This document shows positions 25,655 through 34,860 of a DNA stretch of 64,000 bases, piece after piece. The DNA comes from JAEUPI01 sp046348365 (GTDB lineage: Bacteria; Pseudomonadota; Gammaproteobacteria; Burkholderiales; Burkholderiaceae_C). The stretch covers positions 1,116,001-1,180,000 of the forward strand of contig JAXMEL010000001.1 of assembly GCA_046348365.1 (NCBI GenBank), read 5' to 3'. The position numbers and the translations under genes were made by a program. Below the pieces are notes generated by a model. That model searched no databases, had not been told where the DNA came from, and saw only the letters and a program-made list of their open reading frames with translations. Each line of letters starts with the position of its first letter. Positions within the stretch are counted from its first letter, which is position 1.

Positions 25655-27262
25655 ATGCCCGAAACCCCCGCGCGCCCACGCAACGCGTTGATCCGCGCGC
25701 TGCGGCTCGCCCTCGCGCTGCTCGCGCTCGCCGCCTTCGGCGGCTGCGCGTCGCTGCCGAACGTGGACCACCAGGCCATCGCCGGCGAGGCGATCGCGGC
25801 GTCGAACGACACCACGCTGGGCCGCATCGCCAACGCCTACCGCCCGCAGCCCGATCAGTCCGGCTTCCGGCTGATGCCGCTCGGCAAGTACTCGCTCGAC
25901 ACGCGGGTGCAGCTCGCGCGCCGCGCCGAGGCATCGCTCGACGTGCAGTACTACCACTTCGAGAACGACGAAACCGGCCGCTGGCTGCTGCGCGCGCTGC
26001 GCGACGCGGCCGAGCGCGGCGTGCGCGTGCGCCTGCTGATCGACGACTTCTACACCAGCGGCGCCGACGAGCTGTTTCTCGCGTTCGCCGCGCACAGCAA
26101 CGTCGAGGTGCGCATCTTCAATCCGTTCACGGTGGCGCGCAACGCCAGCCAGGCCATGCGGTTCGCGCTCTCGATCGGCGACTGGAAGCGCGTGAACCAC
26201 CGCATGCACAACAAGCTGTTCATCGCCGACGGCGCGATGGCGGTGATCGGTGGCCGCAACGTGGCCAACGAATACTTCCTGCGCAGCCCCGACGGCAACA
26301 ACTTCATCGACGTCGATGCCTTCGTCGTCGGCTGGGTGCTGCCGCCGCTGCAGGGCCTGTTCGACCGCTACTGGAATGCCGACGTGGTGGTCCCGATCCA
26401 CGCCGTCACGCGCAGCCCGCTGTCGAACGAGGCGCTGCGCCGCTACTTCGAGCAGGTGACCGGCCCCGCGCAGACGCCGCCGCCGGCGGCGCTGCCGCCA
26501 ACCGACATCCTGGGCTACGGCCCGATCGCCGACGATCTCGACGACGGCAAGCTGGGCCTGATCTGGGCCGAGGCCTATGTGTTCGCCGACCACCCCGACA
26601 AGCCGTTCGACGGCGAGGCCGGCGGCGAGCTGCAGGATTCCAGCGTCACCTACAACGTGTTCGAGGCGCTGCGCAAGGCCGAGAAGGACCTGGTGCTCTC
26701 GTCGCCCTACCTGGTGCCCGGCCCGGTGGGCATGGCGCTGTTCGAGGAGCTGCGCAAGCGCGGCGTGCACATCACGGCAATGACCAATTCGCTCGGCTCC
26801 ACCGACGAGCCGCTGGTGCACGCGGGCTACACCCGCTACCGCGACCCGATGCTCGAGCTGGGCGTGGAGCTCTACGAGATCAGCGGCACGCGGGTGAAGA
26901 AGAACCGGCGGCTCAACCTGTTCGGCTCGTCGCTCGGCCGGCTGCACGCCAAGCTCGCGGTGGTGGACAAGAAGACGCTCTTCGTCGGCTCGATGAACCT
27001 CGACCCGCGCTCGGCGACCATCAACACCGAGCTGGGCGCGGTGATCCACAGCCCCGAGCTGGCGCGCGAGATGCTGCGCATCATCGACATCGACCGCCTG
27101 CAGAGCGCCTACAAGCTGCGCCTGGGCGCGCGCGGCGGCTGCGAATGGCTCAGCGTCGACGACGAACAGGAGATGGTGCTCACCGACGAGCCCGACTCCA
27201 CCGCCTGGCTGCGCATCAAGACCTTCCTGCTGCGGCCGCTGGTGCCCGAGTCGCTGCTGTAG
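25655..27262 (+). CDS. Phospholipase D-family lipoprotein (cardiolipin synthase-like)
   Basis: A 535-residue protein with two HKD motifs: RMHNKLFIADG followed by IGGRN near residue 183-205, and RLHAKLAVVDK followed by GSMNLDPRS near 428-446. Both are needed for a PLD active site. The N-terminus is a lipoprotein signal with the lipobox Cys at residue 31 (AFGGC), so the enzyme is anchored on the periplasmic side. It probably moves phosphatidyl groups, as in ClsC-like cardiolipin synthases, or cleaves phosphodiesters. I chose the ATG at 25655; one at 25625 is also possible. The gene is divergent from the metallopeptidase-like gene. Confidence 0.9.
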   Translation: MPETPARPRNALIRALRLALALLALAAFGGCASLPNVDHQAIAGEAIAASNDTTLGRIANAYRPQPDQSGFRLMPLGKYSLDTRVQLARRAEASLDVQYYHFENDETGRWLLRALRDAAERGVRVRLLIDDFYTSGADELFLAFAAHSNVEVRIFNPFTVARNASQAMRFALSIGDWKRVNHRMHNKLFIADGAMAVIGGRNVANEYFLRSPDGNNFIDVDAFVVGWVLPPLQGLFDRYWNADVVVPIHAVTRSPLSNEALRRYFEQVTGPAQTPPPAALPPTDILGYGPIADDLDDGKLGLIWAEAYVFADHPDKPFDGEAGGELQDSSVTYNVFEALRKAEKDLVLSSPYLVPGPVGMALFEELRKRGVHITAMTNSLGSTDEPLVHAGYTRYRDPMLELGVELYEISGTRVKKNRRLNLFGSSLGRLHAKLAVVDKKTLFVGSMNLDPRSATINTELGAVIHSPELAREMLRIIDIDRLQSAYKLRLGARGGCEWLSVDDEQEMVLTDEPDSTAWLRIKTFLLRPLVPESLL

Positions 27263-27265
27263 CGC

Positions 27266-27583
27266 TCAGCCGCGCGGCGGCTGCGGCCGCGGGTGGTGGT
27301 AGATCGTGTCGTTGAGGTGACGCGCCACTTCGTCGACGTCGGCATCGGTCCACTGCAGCTGCTGCGTGCCCTGCCAGTGCCGCACCCACGTGCGCAGGCT
27401 GTCCCAGTCGCGGGCCAGGCGCTGGTCGCGCCAGTGCATGCGCTGGTCGTGGCAGGCGACGCAATGGTTGCCGTATAGCAGCTGCCCCCGCGTGGGCTCG
27501 CCCTGCGCGAAAGCCGGCGCCGCGGCCAGCAGGGCCAGCGCGGCTGCCAGCTGCCGGCCAGTGGAGCTCGAGCCTGTGCGCAT
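27266..27583 (-). CDS. Small monoheme cytochrome c
   Basis: A 105-residue protein with a signal peptide ending at AFA (about residue 26) and a CVACH heme motif at residues 41-45. The region after it (WRDQRLARDWDSLRTWVRHWQ) is Trp-rich and resembles small cytochromes that join larger electron chains. GAGGAGG precedes the ATG at 27583. It ends four bases from the PLD gene end, in convergent orientation. Its redox partner is unknown. Confidence 0.88.
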   Translation of the reverse strand: MRTGSSSTGRQLAAALALLAAAPAFAQGEPTRGQLLYGNHCVACHDQRMHWRDQRLARDWDSLRTWVRHWQGTQQLQWTDADVDEVARHLNDTIYHHPRPQPPRG

Positions 27584-27601
27584 CGACGGGGCCCTCCTCG
27601 A

Positions 27602-27644
27602 TTCAATGATGTGTTCAATCTAGCCGCCGGCCGCGACGGCCGGC
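27602..27644. promoter_or_regulatory. TTCAAT direct repeat and perfect hairpin between divergent genes
   Basis: TTCAAT occurs at 27602-27607 and 27614-27619, 12 bp apart, in an AT-rich patch. It is followed by a perfect inverted repeat with 8-bp arms (GCCGGCCG and CGGCCGGC) and a CGA loop at 27626-27644. The site lies 19-61 bp upstream of the cytochrome start and upstream of the YHS-domain gene. An operator is possible, but the factor is unknown. Confidence 0.35.
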
Positions 27645-27793
27645 TTGCGCGCGGTGAAACCCGACCCCGCAGATCGGCGGCAGCGGTGCGCCGAACGTCA
27701 CGAGGCCACGGAATGCATCGCGCCGCCGATGCGTATACGTTGCAGGCGAGAAACGCGCCCGAAGACGCTCGTCCGTGCCCGAGGAGATTGCAG

Positions 27794-28552
27794 ATGTTGC
27801 CAGGCCCCGCATGGGCGATCCTCACCGATCCGGTTTGCGGCCGGTCGGTCGAACACACCTCGCCGTACCGCCTCGTGCACGGCGGCGCGCTGTTCGCCTT
27901 CTGCAGCTCGGCGTGCCAGGCGCACTTCATGGAGCTGCCGTCGCGCTACGCGATCATCGTGCCCGCCGTACTGCGGCGGCCGCAGACGCCGGCCAACGAA
28001 CCCCGGGTCGCGGCGCCGGCGCCTGAGGTGCCGATCGCAGCCGCGGCTGCGCACGTCGCGGCGCCTGTCACGGCGCCCGTCGCGGCGCCCGTCGCGGCCC
28101 CTGTCGCGGCCCCTGTGGCGGCCCCTGTCGCGACATCGGCGAGCCTGCGAGCGCCGTGGGCGCCGCTGCCCGACGGCATGCTGCTCGCCGCCGAGCGCGG
28201 GCCGCTCACCTGGCTGCATGCCTGGCGCGAGCGGCGTTACGCACGCGAATGCGCCCGCGAGCTGCTGCGCCATCACCAGGCGCTCGCCACGCGGCATCCA
28301 GAACTCATGGGCCACGGCCTGTACCGCCGCGCCGTGGCCGCGCGGCTCGGCGGCGACGACCTGGCTGCCCAGGCCGTGCTGGAACACGCGACGCAGAGCT
28401 TCGCCATCTGGCCGGTCGAACGCGCGCTGGGCTTTCGCGACGTGGTGCACTACCTGGCCGTGTCGCAATACGTGGCCACGCACCCCGGCACGCGCTGGGT
28501 GCATGCCGACATCAAGCGCGTGGTCGAGACGCTGATTCCCGCTTCGCTGTGA
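27794..28552 (+). CDS. YHS-domain protein with a VAAP-repeat linker
   Basis: A 252-residue cytoplasmic protein starting at the ATG at 27794 behind GAGGAG. Residues about 8-45 form a YHS/TRASH-like domain: LTDPVCGRSV and FCSSACQAHFM supply Cys ligands, as in metal-sensing or metallochaperone domains. Then comes a linker of VAAP repeats (about residues 88-113). The C-terminal 130 residues are helical and Arg-rich (WRERRYARECARELLRHH). I do not recognise that part. It could tie metal status to another activity; this is inference. Confidence 0.75.
   Translation: MLPGPAWAILTDPVCGRSVEHTSPYRLVHGGALFAFCSSACQAHFMELPSRYAIIVPAVLRRPQTPANEPRVAAPAPEVPIAAAAAHVAAPVTAPVAAPVAAPVAAPVAAPVATSASLRAPWAPLPDGMLLAAERGPLTWLHAWRERRYARECARELLRHHQALATRHPELMGHGLYRRAVAARLGGDDLAAQAVLEHATQSFAIWPVERALGFRDVVHYLAVSQYVATHPGTRWVHADIKRVVETLIPASL
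28061..28132 (+). repeat. Six tandem 12-bp units coding a VAAP linker
   Basis: Six 12-bp units of the GCSCCYGTCGCG type inside the YHS-domain gene, coding for repeated APVA residues. Copies differ by single, mostly silent changes, so length changes would stay in frame. Confidence 0.9.
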
Positions 28553-28678
28553 GGCCGGGCTCCGGCCACGCGCCGGAGGCGACGGTTCGCGCCGGACAAC
28601 CGACGTTTCGTCGCAGCGTGCGCTGCGCGCCGCGCGCGCCGCCTAGTATGCGGCCCACGTTCACCACCAGGAGCCCAG

Positions 28679-29628
<950 letters not shown>

Positions 29629-29632
<4 letters not shown>

Positions 29633-30948
29633 ACGCCTTCATCGCCCTCGTGCGCAAGGATCTGCTGCTGTACTTCGGCAACCGGCGCGCGGTGATCATG
29701 AGCATCGCGGCGCCGATCCTGATTGCCGCCTTCTTCGGCAGCCTGTTCGGCAGCGGCGACAACCAGCCCGCACACGTGAAGGTGGCCGTGGCCGACCTCG
29801 ACCGCAGCGAGCTCTCCGCCCGCGTGGTGGCCGCCTTGCGCGGCGATGCCGCGCTCGACGTCACCGAGGCGGCCGCGGCGGATGCCGAAGCGCAGGTGCG
29901 CGCCGGCACGCAGCGGGCGGCGATCACGCTGCCGGCCGGCTTCGGCGCGCAGGCCGCGCGTTCGCTCTTCGGCAGCGGCGCGAAGCCGGTGATCACGCTG
30001 CACGTCGATCCGTCGCAGGCCATGGTGCTGCCGCTGGTGCGCGGCCTGCTGGCGCAACACGTGATGCAGCAGGTCATGCAGCAGTCGTTCGCCACGCCGC
30101 AGAGCCCGGCGCTGCACGAGCTGCGCGACCAGGCCTCACGCAGCGCCACGCTGCCGGCCGACCAGCGCGGCGAGCTGGTCGCGATGTTCGACAGCATCGC
30201 GCGGGTGCAGGAGCGCACCGCCGCGCGGGCGAGCGCCGCGGCATCGGCGGCCTCGGCCGCATCAGCCACGGGTGGCCCCGCCACCGCCGGCATCTTCAAC
30301 CTGCCCTTCACCACGCGCGAAATCGAAGCCAGCTCGCGCCCCGAGGTCAAGTACAACAGCTATGCCCACTCGTTCGCCGGCATGGGCGTGCAGTTCATCC
30401 TGATGATGGGCGTCGACCTGGCGGTGGGCCTGCTGCTGATGCGCCGGCTCGGGCTGTGGAAGCGCCTGCGCGCGGCGCCGCTGCCGCGCCGCACGCTGCT
30501 GGCGAGCCACGTCAGCAGCTGCGCGCTGATCGCGCTGATCATCTTCGCGGTGGTCTACGCGGTGGCGATCGCCGCGTTCGGCGTGCGCATCGAAGGCAGC
30601 GCCTGGGGCTTCGCGGTGGTGGTGGTGGCCTTTGCGGTGCTCACCGCGAGCTTCGGCCTGCTGGTGGCGGCGCTCGGCCGCACGCCCGAGGCCACGCGCG
30701 GCCTGGCCATCCTGGCCACGCTGCTGATGGTGATGCTCGGCGGCGCCTGGGTGCCGAGCTTCGTGTTCCCGGCCTGGCTGCAGACGGTGTCGCTGTACGT
30801 GCCCACGCGCTGGGCCGTCGACGGGCTCGATGCGATGACCTGGCGCGGCCAGCCCTTTGCCGCCGCGGTGATGCCGGTGACGGTGATGCTCGGCTTTGCC
30901 GCCGCGTTCTTCGCGATCGCGCTGGCGCGCTTTCGCTGGGACGAGTAG
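29629..30948 (+). CDS. ABC-2 type exporter permease
   Basis: A 439-residue membrane protein of the ABC2_membrane_3 type. It has one N-terminal membrane helix (near residues 22-42), a large periplasmic domain up to about 240 including an Ala/Ser-rich stretch, and five or more helices in the C-terminal half. It ends with VPTRWAVDGLDAMTWRG and a last helix. Its start overlaps the ATPase stop. The missing membrane-fusion and outer-membrane parts of an export system are not in this window. Confidence 0.9.
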
Positions 30949-30963
30949 CCGCCCGCGCGCGCC

Positions 30964-31110
30964 CTACTTCTTCTTCGCGGCGCCGGCCTGGCCGGCAGGC
31001 GGTGTGCTGCCGGGCTTGGGCGCATCGCCGAGCACCGTCTTCAGCGGACAGATCGACACCGCAGGGCACTTCTGGCAGCCGGCAACGACGGCGATGGGGC
31101 AGATCGTCAT
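30964..31110 (-). CDS. Tiny four-cysteine protein (48 aa)
   Basis: The reading frame from the ATG at 31110 encodes 48 residues. Four cysteines in a CX7CX2CX5C pattern (residues 4, 12, 15, 21) sit in the first half, each of the first, third and fourth followed by Pro. A Lys/Pro/Ala tail follows. The pattern suggests a metal or Fe-S site. It is convergent with the ABC permease gene, 15 bp away. I have seen similar short proteins in Burkholderiales but cannot give a function. Confidence 0.6.
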   Translation of the reverse strand: MTICPIAVVAGCQKCPAVSICPLKTVLGDAPKPGSTPPAGQAGAAKKK

Positions 31111-31214
31111 GGCGCACCTCCAGGCCAAGGGTGGGTGGCAGCATACGTCGCTCAGGGCCGCATGGCCAGCCGGGCTTGCCGGCACGCGGCACTGCCTTGC
31201 TACGCTCGCCACCC

Positions 31215-31562
31215 ATGGCGAGCACAGCGAGAACGAAGGCCCCACGGCACCGCCACCATGTGTACGTGGTGGCGCTCGACGACCGCGTGTGGAACGAACC
31301 CGCGTTCCGCCGCGCCAACCCCGACTACGAGCTCGGCAAGCCGTTCGTCTACGTCGGCATGACCGGGCTCGACCCCGACCTGCGCTTCGACCGCCACAAG
31401 GCAGGCATCCAGGCCAACCGCTTCGTGCAGGCCTACGGCGAGCGGCTGCTGCCGCAGCTGTACGCGATGTACAACCCGATGCCCTACGAGGCCGCGCGCG
31501 AGATGGAGGTGGAGCTGGCGATCGCGCTGCGCGAGCAGGGCTACGGCGTGTGGCAGGCCTGA
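31215..31562 (+). CDS. GIY-YIG-like single-domain protein
   Basis: A 115-residue protein. HVYVVALDD and FVYVGMTGLDPDLRFDRH form the two-strand GIY-YIG-like signature. The Arg-Phe-Asp-Arg-His segment, the later EMEVELA helix and the ending QGYGVW fit the small nuclease core. There is no DNA-binding or partner domain. The start at 31215 is the ATG before a basic N-terminus. It is probably a nuclease-fold protein; whether it cuts nucleic acid is not certain. Confidence 0.72.
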   Translation: MASTARTKAPRHRHHVYVVALDDRVWNEPAFRRANPDYELGKPFVYVGMTGLDPDLRFDRHKAGIQANRFVQAYGERLLPQLYAMYNPMPYEAAREMEVELAIALREQGYGVWQA

Positions 31563-31584
31563 GCTTGCGCCGCGACGGCCCGCG

Positions 31585-32121
31585 CTACCGCGACGCCGCG
31601 CGCGACGCAGGTTCCGGCGCGGCCTGAGGCGGCTTGGGCGCGGCCGATTCGACCACGTTCTTGTCGGCGTCGATCGGCACCGGCACCATGCTGCCGGTGC
31701 AGGCGCCCGTTTGCGTGTAGACGATGCGGCCGTTGGGCTCGCGGCACTTGATGACCATCTGCCGCGCATCCTCGGCCGGCCGCGGCGCCGCCACCGAGGG
31801 CGGCGTGGCGCGCGGCGGCGCGCCGGGCGCGGTGCCGCCGATGCTCGGCTCGGGCCCCTTCGCGACGGGTACCGATGCCGGCGGCAGCGGCAGCAGCCCC
31901 GTCGGCGCCGCGGTCTTGTTCGCCGCCGCCTTGCGGCTGCCGCCGGTGAGCTCGAGCAGCGCCGGGATCGACAGCAGAACGACGACCACGACGCCGGCCC
32001 ACAGCAACGGGCTCTCGTACCACTCGCGCGGCGGCGGCGGGGCCAGCGGAGCGTCGTGCGGCGTCTGGTCGTCACCGGGCGGCGGGTCGACGATGACGGT
32101 GTCGGGGTGATCGCTGGCCAT
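31585..32121 (-). CDS. Single-pass membrane protein with a DUF4124-like end
   Basis: A 178-residue protein: a Pro/Asp-rich cytoplasmic N-terminus, one membrane helix at about residues 40-58 (LLWAGVVVVVLLSIPALLEL), a long Pro/Ala linker and a C-terminal segment IKCREPNGRIVYTQTGACTG that matches the DUF4124 pattern of two Cys around a YTQ/YSD core. That domain is thought to be periplasmic with a disulfide. The role is unknown. It is convergent with the GIY-YIG-like gene. Confidence 0.7.
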   Translation of the reverse strand: MASDHPDTVIVDPPPGDDQTPHDAPLAPPPPREWYESPLLWAGVVVVVLLSIPALLELTGGSRKAAANKTAAPTGLLPLPPASVPVAKGPEPSIGGTAPGAPPRATPPSVAAPRPAEDARQMVIKCREPNGRIVYTQTGACTGSMVPVPIDADKNVVESAAPKPPQAAPEPASRAASR

Positions 32122-32185
32122 GCAGACCGCTACCTTGTCGGATTCGGCGGTTCAGGTCAAGTCGGGCGTATCAGCGTGCGCCCAT

Positions 32186-33808
32186 TCAGTAACCGATCGC
32201 CGCCCCATCGCTGCGCGGATCGCTGCCGCCGCAGCGCATGCCGCTCTCGGCGTCGAGCGTGATGCCGTGCGCGTGGCCGGCCAGCTCGGCGAAGTCGGCC
32301 CAGCGGTCGAGCACGTGGCCGCGGCGCTGCAGCTCGTCGAGCGTGGCCTGCGGAAAGCGTGATTCGATGTGCAGCGTGTCGCGCGCCTCGCCGAGCGCGA
32401 AGCGGCCCGAGAGCCAGCGCGGCGCCTCCACCGCCTGCTGGATGTCGAGGCCGTGGTCGATGAGGTTCACGTAGGTCTGCAGGTGGATCTGCGGCTGGCC
32501 GTCGGCGCCCATGCAGCCGACCACCGCCCACAGGCGATCGCCTTTGAACGCCATCGACGCGATCAGCGTGTGCAGCGGCGTCTTGCCCGGCGCCACGCAG
32601 TTGGGGTGCGCGGGGTCGAGCGAGAAGTACGCGGCGCGGTTCTGCAGCAGCACGCCGCTGCGGCCGGCCACCACGCACGAGCCGAAGCCGCCGTACAGGC
32701 TGTTGATCAGCGCCGCCGCGTTGCCCTGCGCGTCGACGACAGCGATGAACACGGTGTCGCCGCGCAGGCTGCCGGATGAGGGCACGCGGTCCCACGACAG
32801 CGCGCTCTGCGCATCGATGAGCGCTCGCCGCTCGTCGGCATAGGGCTTGGAGATCAGCCGCGCCATCGGCACGTCGACGAAGCGCGGATCGGCCAGATGG
32901 CGGTCGCGGTCGTGGTAGGCGAGCTGCTTGGCCTGCACCATCAGGTGCGCGGCGTCGGCGCCCAGGCGCGGCAGGCGGTGCAGCTCGAGCGGCTCGAGCA
33001 GGTTCAGCATCTGCAGCACCGTGAAGCCCTGCGTCGGCGCCGGCGTTTCGCAGATCGTCACGCCGCGGTAGCTGCCGCGCAGCGGCTCGCCCCAGCGCGC
33101 GGTCTGCGCGGCGAGATCGTCCGTCGTGAAGAAGCCGCCGTGCTCGTGCGCGAAGCGCGCCATCTCGCGCGCCACCTCGCCGCCGTAGAAGCCGTCGCGG
33201 CCGCCTGCGGCGAGCGCGTCGAGCGTGCGCGCGAGGTCGGGGTTGCGCAGCGCGCTGCCGGCACGCGGCGCGCGGCCCTGCGGCATGAAGATCGCGGCGG
33301 CCCCGGGCTGCGCAGCGAGCTCTGGCGCGGTGGCGTCGATCCAGTGCGCGAGGCGTTCGGTCACGGGAAAGCCGTCGCGCGCATAGCCCGTGGCCGCCTC
33401 CAGCGCGCGCGCCAGCGGCACGCGGCCGTGCGCGCGATGCGCCTCCACCCAGCTGGCCACCGCGCCCGGCGTGGTGAGCGTGGCCGGCAGCACGCCGCGA
33501 AACGGGATCTCGCTCATGCCGCGCTCGATGAACCACGCGGCGCTGGCCGATGCCGCAGCGCGTCCGCCGCCGTCGAGGACCTGCACCGCGCGCGTCTTCG
33601 CGTCGTGGATCAGCCAGAACGCGTCGCCGCCCAGGCCGGTCATGTGCGGGTAGATCACCGCCAGCGTGCTGCTGGCAGCGATGGCGGCATCCACCGCCGA
33701 GCCGCCGGCGCGCAGCACGTCAACGCCGGCCTGCGACGCCAGCGCGTGCGGGCAGGCGACCATGCCGCGCGGGGCCAGGGTCACGGGGCGGCCGGTGGTG
33801 ATCTGCAT
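32186..33808 (-). CDS. Gamma-glutamyltransferase-like Ntn hydrolase
   Basis: A 540-residue protein of the gamma-glutamyltranspeptidase family. The self-cleavage and nucleophile site is Thr352 in RGDTVFIAVVD. Upstream motifs include AGGSAVDAAIA and MTGLGGDAFW; downstream are GGFGS and the C-terminal GHAHGIT. The family cleaves gamma-glutamyl bonds of glutathione and related compounds, or acylated amines. The protein starts MQITTGRPVTL with no signal peptide, so it looks cytoplasmic, like YwrD-type homologues. The start at 33808 is the first ATG of the conserved region. Confidence 0.9.
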   Translation of the reverse strand: MQITTGRPVTLAPRGMVACPHALASQAGVDVLRAGGSAVDAAIAASSTLAVIYPHMTGLGGDAFWLIHDAKTRAVQVLDGGGRAAASASAAWFIERGMSEIPFRGVLPATLTTPGAVASWVEAHRAHGRVPLARALEAATGYARDGFPVTERLAHWIDATAPELAAQPGAAAIFMPQGRAPRAGSALRNPDLARTLDALAAGGRDGFYGGEVAREMARFAHEHGGFFTTDDLAAQTARWGEPLRGSYRGVTICETPAPTQGFTVLQMLNLLEPLELHRLPRLGADAAHLMVQAKQLAYHDRDRHLADPRFVDVPMARLISKPYADERRALIDAQSALSWDRVPSSGSLRGDTVFIAVVDAQGNAAALINSLYGGFGSCVVAGRSGVLLQNRAAYFSLDPAHPNCVAPGKTPLHTLIASMAFKGDRLWAVVGCMGADGQPQIHLQTYVNLIDHGLDIQQAVEAPRWLSGRFALGEARDTLHIESRFPQATLDELQRRGHVLDRWADFAELAGHAHGITLDAESGMRCGGSDPRSDGAAIGY

Positions 33809-33866
33809 GGGCGTTGTCGTCGGCGCGTTGCGAGGCGAGAGACGCAGTATCGTCGCTGCTCGCCGC

Positions 33867-34790
33867 TCACGGCGCCTGCAGCAGGCCCGGCAGTTCGGCG
33901 GCGAGCGCGTCGAACACGCGCCGCACCACGGCATTGCCGCGGATCTCGCGGTGCACGGCGAGCCAGCACGGCAGCGGCGGAATCTTCAGCATCGGCAGCA
34001 GCGGCACCACGCCGCGCGCCTGGCGCAGCGTGTAGGCCGCGAGGAAGCCGATGCCGGCGCCCGCGGCCACCAGGCTCACGTGGGCGCGCTGGTCGTCGGT
34101 GCGCACGGCGAAATGCTCGCGCGTGATGGTGAAGCCCATGGCCGCGAAGCCGCGCAGGATCGCCGTGTCGCGGTCGAAGCCGATCAGCCGGTGGCGCAGC
34201 AGATCGCGCGGCTCGCGCGGCGTGCCGTGGCGCTCGAGGTAGCTCGCGTGCGCGGCCGGCACGATCGCGATCTCGCCGAGCTTGCGCGCGATCAGCGAGG
34301 CCTGCGCCGGCCGCACCATGCGCACGGCGATGTCGGCCTCGCGGCGCAACAGGTTGCTCAGCTGGTTGCTCGCCACCAGCTCGATGGCAATGCCCGGCTC
34401 GGCCGCCTGCAGCCGCGCGATCGCCTGCGGCAGCAGCCAGCTGGCCGCCACCTCGCTGGTGGTGATGCGCACAGGGCCGCTGGTGGCCGCGGCGCGCCGC
34501 TGCAGCGCGCGCTGTAGCGCCGCGGCGCCGCCGTGCATCTGGCGCGCGGCGTCGGCGATCGCCAGCGCCGCGGCGGTGGGGCTCACGCCGCGGCCGGTGC
34601 GCTCGAAGAGCGGCACCTGCAGCTGCGCCTCCAGCTCGGCGATGTGGCGCGAGAGCGTCGGCTGCTGCGCGCCGATGCGGCGCGCAGCGCCCATCAGGCT
34701 GCCGGCGTCGAGCACGGCGAGAAAGCTCTTCACCAGCGCCCAGTCGAAGCTGGGCAGGTCCGGCGGCGTCGACGGGGCCGGTTTGGTCAT
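33867..34790 (-). CDS. LysR-family transcriptional regulator
   Basis: A 307-residue regulator. The winged helix-turn-helix spans residues about 15-75 (SFLAVLDAGSLMGAARRIG, then QPTLSRHIAELE). The rest is the substrate-binding-like effector domain. The ATG at 34790 is chosen over upstream frame positions because the HTH follows. It is divergent from the NAD(P)-binding protein gene (70 bp), the usual arrangement for a regulator and its target. The effector is unknown. Confidence 0.93.
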   Translation of the reverse strand: MTKPAPSTPPDLPSFDWALVKSFLAVLDAGSLMGAARRIGAQQPTLSRHIAELEAQLQVPLFERTGRGVSPTAAALAIADAARQMHGGAAALQRALQRRAAATSGPVRITTSEVAASWLLPQAIARLQAAEPGIAIELVASNQLSNLLRREADIAVRMVRPAQASLIARKLGEIAIVPAAHASYLERHGTPREPRDLLRHRLIGFDRDTAILRGFAAMGFTITREHFAVRTDDQRAHVSLVAAGAGIGFLAAYTLRQARGVVPLLPMLKIPPLPCWLAVHREIRGNAVVRRVFDALAAELPGLLQAP

Positions 34791-34860
34791 GCATGAATGT
34801 ATAGCTCGCATGCCGGCCTCGGCGATTGCCGAATGCCCGGCGCCGCCCCACACTGTGGCC

